NCBI GenBank assembly: GCA_046155815.1
Contig: JBJXFY010000173.1
Location: 1 to 17,152, forward strand
Source: JBJXFY01 sp046155815
Lineage (GTDB): Bacteria > Verrucomicrobiota > Verrucomicrobiia > Limisphaerales > CAIMTB01
DNA length: 17,152 bases
Reading direction: 5' to 3'
This document shows positions 14,535-17,152 of this stretch, piece by piece. A program made the position numbers and the translations under genes. The notes under the pieces were generated by a model. The model did no database searches, had not been told where the DNA came from, and was given only the letters and a program-made list of their open reading frames with translations. Numbering within the stretch: position 1 is the stretch's first letter; every line of letters starts with the position of its first letter.

Positions 14535-17152
14535 TCAGTCGCCGTTCTTCTCCCAAGCACGCCGGGGACGGTCGGGGAGGCGTTCGTCCGCACGGACATG
14601 CCACGCGCCGGGGCCGAGGACGTGCTCGACGGCGCGTTCGAGCTCGAGCGAGGGCGTGACGGCGTAGCGGTCGTTGGCCTCGATGTAGAGCCTTTCGCCT
14701 CCAGGCCGCACGACGCACAGGAACACCGGGACGTCGCCGTGGTGGGCGCCCACGAGGTCGCGCACCGCGCGCACCTGCTGCGGCGTGGTGTGACCATGCC
14801 GGAACCGCAGGAAGACCTGGCTGGTGAAGCGCCGCGGGACGTCCTCCAGGGGCAGGATCTCCTGTGGGAAAAGCTTCGGCCGGTCGTCGCCGGCGCTGAC
14901 CTCGCCGATGACGAAGATCGCGCGGCCGGGCGTGAAGAGGTCGCGGTGCCTGTCGTAGGCCTCGTTCATGCACAGGAGCTGCGCCGTGCCGGCGAGATCC
15001 TCCAGGGTGACCATGGCGTAGGGCTTGCCGGACTTCTTCGAGACGCCCTGCTGGACCGCGGCCACGAGGCCGCCAAGGCGGGTCACGGCGCGATTCGCCA
15101 GCGCGGCCAGCGAGCCGGTGGTCGCCAACCCGTAGCGCCGGAGCACGGCGGCGTAGGGATCGAGCGGATGTCCGGTGACGTAGAAGCCCAGCAGCGCCTT
15201 CTCGTCGGCGAGGCGCTGCGTCAGCGGCCATTCCTCCAGCCCCGCCTCGACGGGCGCCGCGGCCGCGGCCGGCGTGGCAAGCATGCCGAAAAGCGAGGAC
15301 TGCCCGCGCGCGCGGTCCTGGGCCAGCGACTGCCCGCGGGCCAGCGCGGGGTCAATCCGCGCGAAGAGGCCCGCCCGCGTGCCGCCCAGCGAGTCGCAGG
15401 CGCCGCACTTCACGAGCGCCTCGAGGGCCTTGCGGTTCACGGCGCGGGTGTCCACGCGCTCGCAGAAGTCCGTGAGCGACGGGAAGCGCCCGCCCGCGCG
15501 GCGGGCCTCGAGCAGGCTCTGGACCGCGATCTCGCCCACGCCCTTGATCGCGGCGAGGCCAAAGCGGATGGCTCCGGCGGGCGCGCCGGCCTCGGGGCCC
15601 CCGCCGTTCCCGGTTGGGCCTCCCGGCCCAATCGCCGGCGCGGGGGCGAAGTGCACGTCGCTCTCGTTCACGTCCGGCGGCAGCACGGCGATGCCCAGCG
15701 CCTTCGCCTCGGCGATGTACTCGGCGAGCTTGTCGGTGTCCGCGAGGTCGTTGGTCATCATCGCGGCGAAGAACTCCACCGGATGGTTCGCCTTGAGGTA
15801 CGCGGTCTGGTACGCGACCAGCGCGTAGGCGGCGGCGTGCGACTTGTTGAAGCCGTACCCGGCGAACTTCTCCAGCACGTCGAAGATCTTGTTCGCCTCC
15901 GCCGCCGGGATGCCGCTCACGCGCTGGCAGCCCTCGACGAAGCTGCTGCGCTGCTTCGCCATCTCCTCGGGCTTTTTCTTGCCCATCGCGCGGCGCAGCA
16001 GGTCCGCGCCGCCGAGCGTGTAGCCGGCGAGGAGCTGCGCCGCCTGCATCACCTGCTCCTGGTAGATGAGCACGCCGTAGGTCTCGCGCGAAACCTCCGC
16101 CAGCCGCGGATGCACCGGCTCCGCCGCGGCGCGCCCATGCCGCCGCTCGATGAAGTCCGGGATCAGGTCCATCGGCCCCGGGCGGTACAGCGAGATGAGC
16201 GCGGTGATGTGCTCGACGGACTCGATCTGGAACTTCCGGCAGAGGTCGCGCATGCCGCCGGATTCCAGCTGGAACACGCCGAGCGTCTGCGCGTTGTTCA
16301 GCAGCGCGTAGGTCCGCGCGTCGTCGAGCGGCAGTGAGTCGAGGTCAACCGCCACGCCCCGGGTGTGCTTCACGAGCTCGACCGTATTGCGCAGGACGGT
16401 GAGGGTCTTCAGCCCGAGGAAGTCCATCTTCAGCAGGCCGAGGTCGCCCACCGGCCCCATCGCGTACTGGGTGACGATGCCGCCGTCGTCGTCCTGCTTG
16501 AGCGGCAGGAGGTTCACCAGCGGCTGGGCGCCGATGACGACGCCCGCGGCGTGGACGCCCGCGCTGCGCGCCTGGTCCTCCAGCCGCCGGGCGATGTCCA
16601 CCAATTCGCGCGTGTCCGGCTCGTTCCCGTACGCGGCCTTGAACTCGGGGTTCTTGACCAGCGCCTCGTCGAGGCTCCAGCGCATGTCCGTGATGAACTT
16701 CGCCAGCCGGTCGCCCACGGCGAAATCCTTGCCCAGCACGCGCGCTACGTCGCGCACTACGGACTTCGCGCCCATCGTGCCGAACGTCACGATCTGCGCC
16801 ACCGCGTCGCGGCCGTATTTCTGCCGCACATGCTCGATGACCTCGGCCCGGCGGTCGTCGGCGAAATCAATGTCAATGTCCGGCGGGCTGACGCGCTCGG
16901 GGTTCAGGAAGCGCTCGAAGAGCAGCCCGTACCGCAGCGGGTCCACGTTCGCGATCTCGAGCAGGTAAGTGACCAGCGAGCCGGCCGCCGAGCCGCGCGC
17001 CACGCAGGCGATGCCCCGCTCGCGGCCCCAGCGCACGAAGTCGCCCACGATCAGGAAGTAGGAGATGTAGCCCGTCTTCTCGATCACCCCGAGCTCGAGT
17101 TCGAGCCGGTCGAGCAGGGTCTTCAGCGCGTGTTGGACTGCGGGAGATTGCA
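14535..17152 (-). CDS. dnaE: DNA polymerase III subunit alpha (5' partial)
   Basis: Catalytic subunit of the replicative polymerase. The frame is open to the window edge, reading QSPAVQHALKTLLDRLELEL into GVIEKTGYISYFLIV, so about 870 C-terminal residues are seen; the PHP domain and the first palm part lie outside. A GTG at 17087 is internal. Seen in order: GSAAGSLVTYLL; PDIDIDF with the catalytic aspartates (codons at 16872-16874 and 16866-16868); KMDFLGL with the third aspartate (16422-16424); GVFQLESGGM; YRPGPMDLIPDFI; YQEQVMQ; RRAMGKKKPEEM; GYGFNKSHAAAYALVAYQTAYLK (finger and beta-binding region); IRFGLAAIKGVGE; HhH region with RAVNRKALEALVKCGACDSL; OB fold (VQQGVSKKSGKPYAMVTLED); and the C-terminal domain. 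GFNKSHAAAYA marks a replicative DnaE1 rather than the error-prone DnaE2/ImuC type. A Gly/Pro/Ala-rich loop (about 15580-15650) interrupts the normal spacing before IRFGLAAIKG. Confidence 0.97.
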   Translation of the reverse strand, partial: QSPAVQHALKTLLDRLELELGVIEKTGYISYFLIVGDFVRWGRERGIACVARGSAAGSLVTYLLEIANVDPLRYGLLFERFLNPERVSPPDIDIDFADDRRAEVIEHVRQKYGRDAVAQIVTFGTMGAKSVVRDVARVLGKDFAVGDRLAKFITDMRWSLDEALVKNPEFKAAYGNEPDTRELVDIARRLEDQARSAGVHAAGVVIGAQPLVNLLPLKQDDDGGIVTQYAMGPVGDLGLLKMDFLGLKTLTVLRNTVELVKHTRGVAVDLDSLPLDDARTYALLNNAQTLGVFQLESGGMRDLCRKFQIESVEHITALISLYRPGPMDLIPDFIERRHGRAAAEPVHPRLAEVSRETYGVLIYQEQVMQAAQLLAGYTLGGADLLRRAMGKKKPEEMAKQRSSFVEGCQRVSGIPAAEANKIFDVLEKFAGYGFNKSHAAAYALVAYQTAYLKANHPVEFFAAMMTNDLADTDKLAEYIAEAKALGIAVLPPDVNESDVHFAPAPAIGPGGPTGNGGGPEAGAPAGAIRFGLAAIKGVGEIAVQSLLEARRAGGRFPSLTDFCERVDTRAVNRKALEALVKCGACDSLGGTRAGLFARIDPALARGQSLAQDRARGQSSLFGMLATPAAAAAPVEAGLEEWPLTQRLADEKALLGFYVTGHPLDPYAAVLRRYGLATTGSLAALANRAVTRLGGLVAAVQQGVSKKSGKPYAMVTLEDLAGTAQLLCMNEAYDRHRDLFTPGRAIFVIGEVSAGDDRPKLFPQEILPLEDVPRRFTSQVFLRFRHGHTTPQQVRAVRDLVGAHHGDVPVFLCVVRPGGERLYIEANDRYAVTPSLELERAVEHVLGPGAWHVRADERLPDRPRRAWEKNGD
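15612..15633. repeat. Near-perfect palindrome inside the dnaE Gly/Pro insertion
   Basis: TTGGGCC (15614-15620), loop TCCC, GGCCCAA (15625-15631) is a perfect seven-pair palindrome, extending by one G-T wobble and one G-C pair to 15612-15633. It lies in the part of dnaE that encodes the low-complexity Gly/Pro loop before IRFGLAAIKG. Confidence 0.55.

Noticed and set aside
14423..14797. N-terminal extension of tatT into dnaE
   Set aside because: Ser/Thr/Arg-rich shadow of dnaE. The lipoprotein signal peptide starting at 14422 is decisive.
14178..16337. Open frame of 719 codons on the plus strand
   Set aside because: Antisense to dnaE and tatT, both supported by conserved motifs. No recognisable domain.
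1..17152. CRISPR arrays, transposases, integrases, phage genes
   Set aside because: No regularly spaced repeats, terminal inverted repeats flanking a transposase-like gene, or phage-type proteins were seen.

Overview
This window is high-GC DNA that most likely comes from a member of the Verrucomicrobiota. The evidence is indirect: a giant secreted protein with a CotH-type remnant plus lamin-tail (LTD) and PKD repeats, a PEP-CTERM protein, a verrucomicrobial-style Ig-like domain fragment, a TatT-type TRAP system, and few good Shine-Dalgarno sites. No rRNA gene is present to settle the phylum.

Layout. Positions 1-3422 (+) hold the 3' part of a large secreted CotH/LTD/PKD protein whose N-terminus lies outside the window. 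Positions 3526-6693 (+) encode an exported protein with a phosphohistidine swivel domain placed before a PEP-synthase/PPDK-type ATP-grasp domain, the order seen in glucan, water dikinases. Positions 6694-6908 are non-coding but rich in nested and alternating inverted repeats. A tRNA-Leu(CAG) lies at 6909-6993 (-). Positions 7148-8904 (-) form a two-gene unit: a Cys-rich secreted protein ending in a dockerin-like calcium loop, then a PEP-CTERM protein with a cohesin-like start, closed by a strong intrinsic terminator at 7086-7112. Lipoyl synthase (lipA) is at 9173-10078 (+). A 61-codon orphan Ig-like domain fragment (10202-10387, -) follows in the gap before the TRAP operon.

The rest is on the minus strand. 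The 3' two-thirds or more of dnaE (replicative DNA polymerase III alpha) runs from the window edge to 14535. After 112 bases come tatT (TPR-like lipoprotein), dctP (solute-binding protein, start overlapping the tatT stop as ATGA) and a fused dctQ-dctM permease. The last three together form a complete tetratricopeptide-associated TRAP transporter (TPAT) for an unknown, possibly non-dicarboxylate ligand.

How the genes work together. Two sets look functional as units: the TPAT operon, and the secreted Cys-rich/PEP-CTERM pair, which may interact through a dockerin-like/cohesin-like contact and be attached to the cell surface by PEP-CTERM sorting. The CotH-LTD protein and the exported dikinase-like protein are adjacent on one strand. 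Both belong to families linked to phosphotransfer, but a joint function is only a hypothesis. lipA, dnaE and the tRNA are housekeeping genes.
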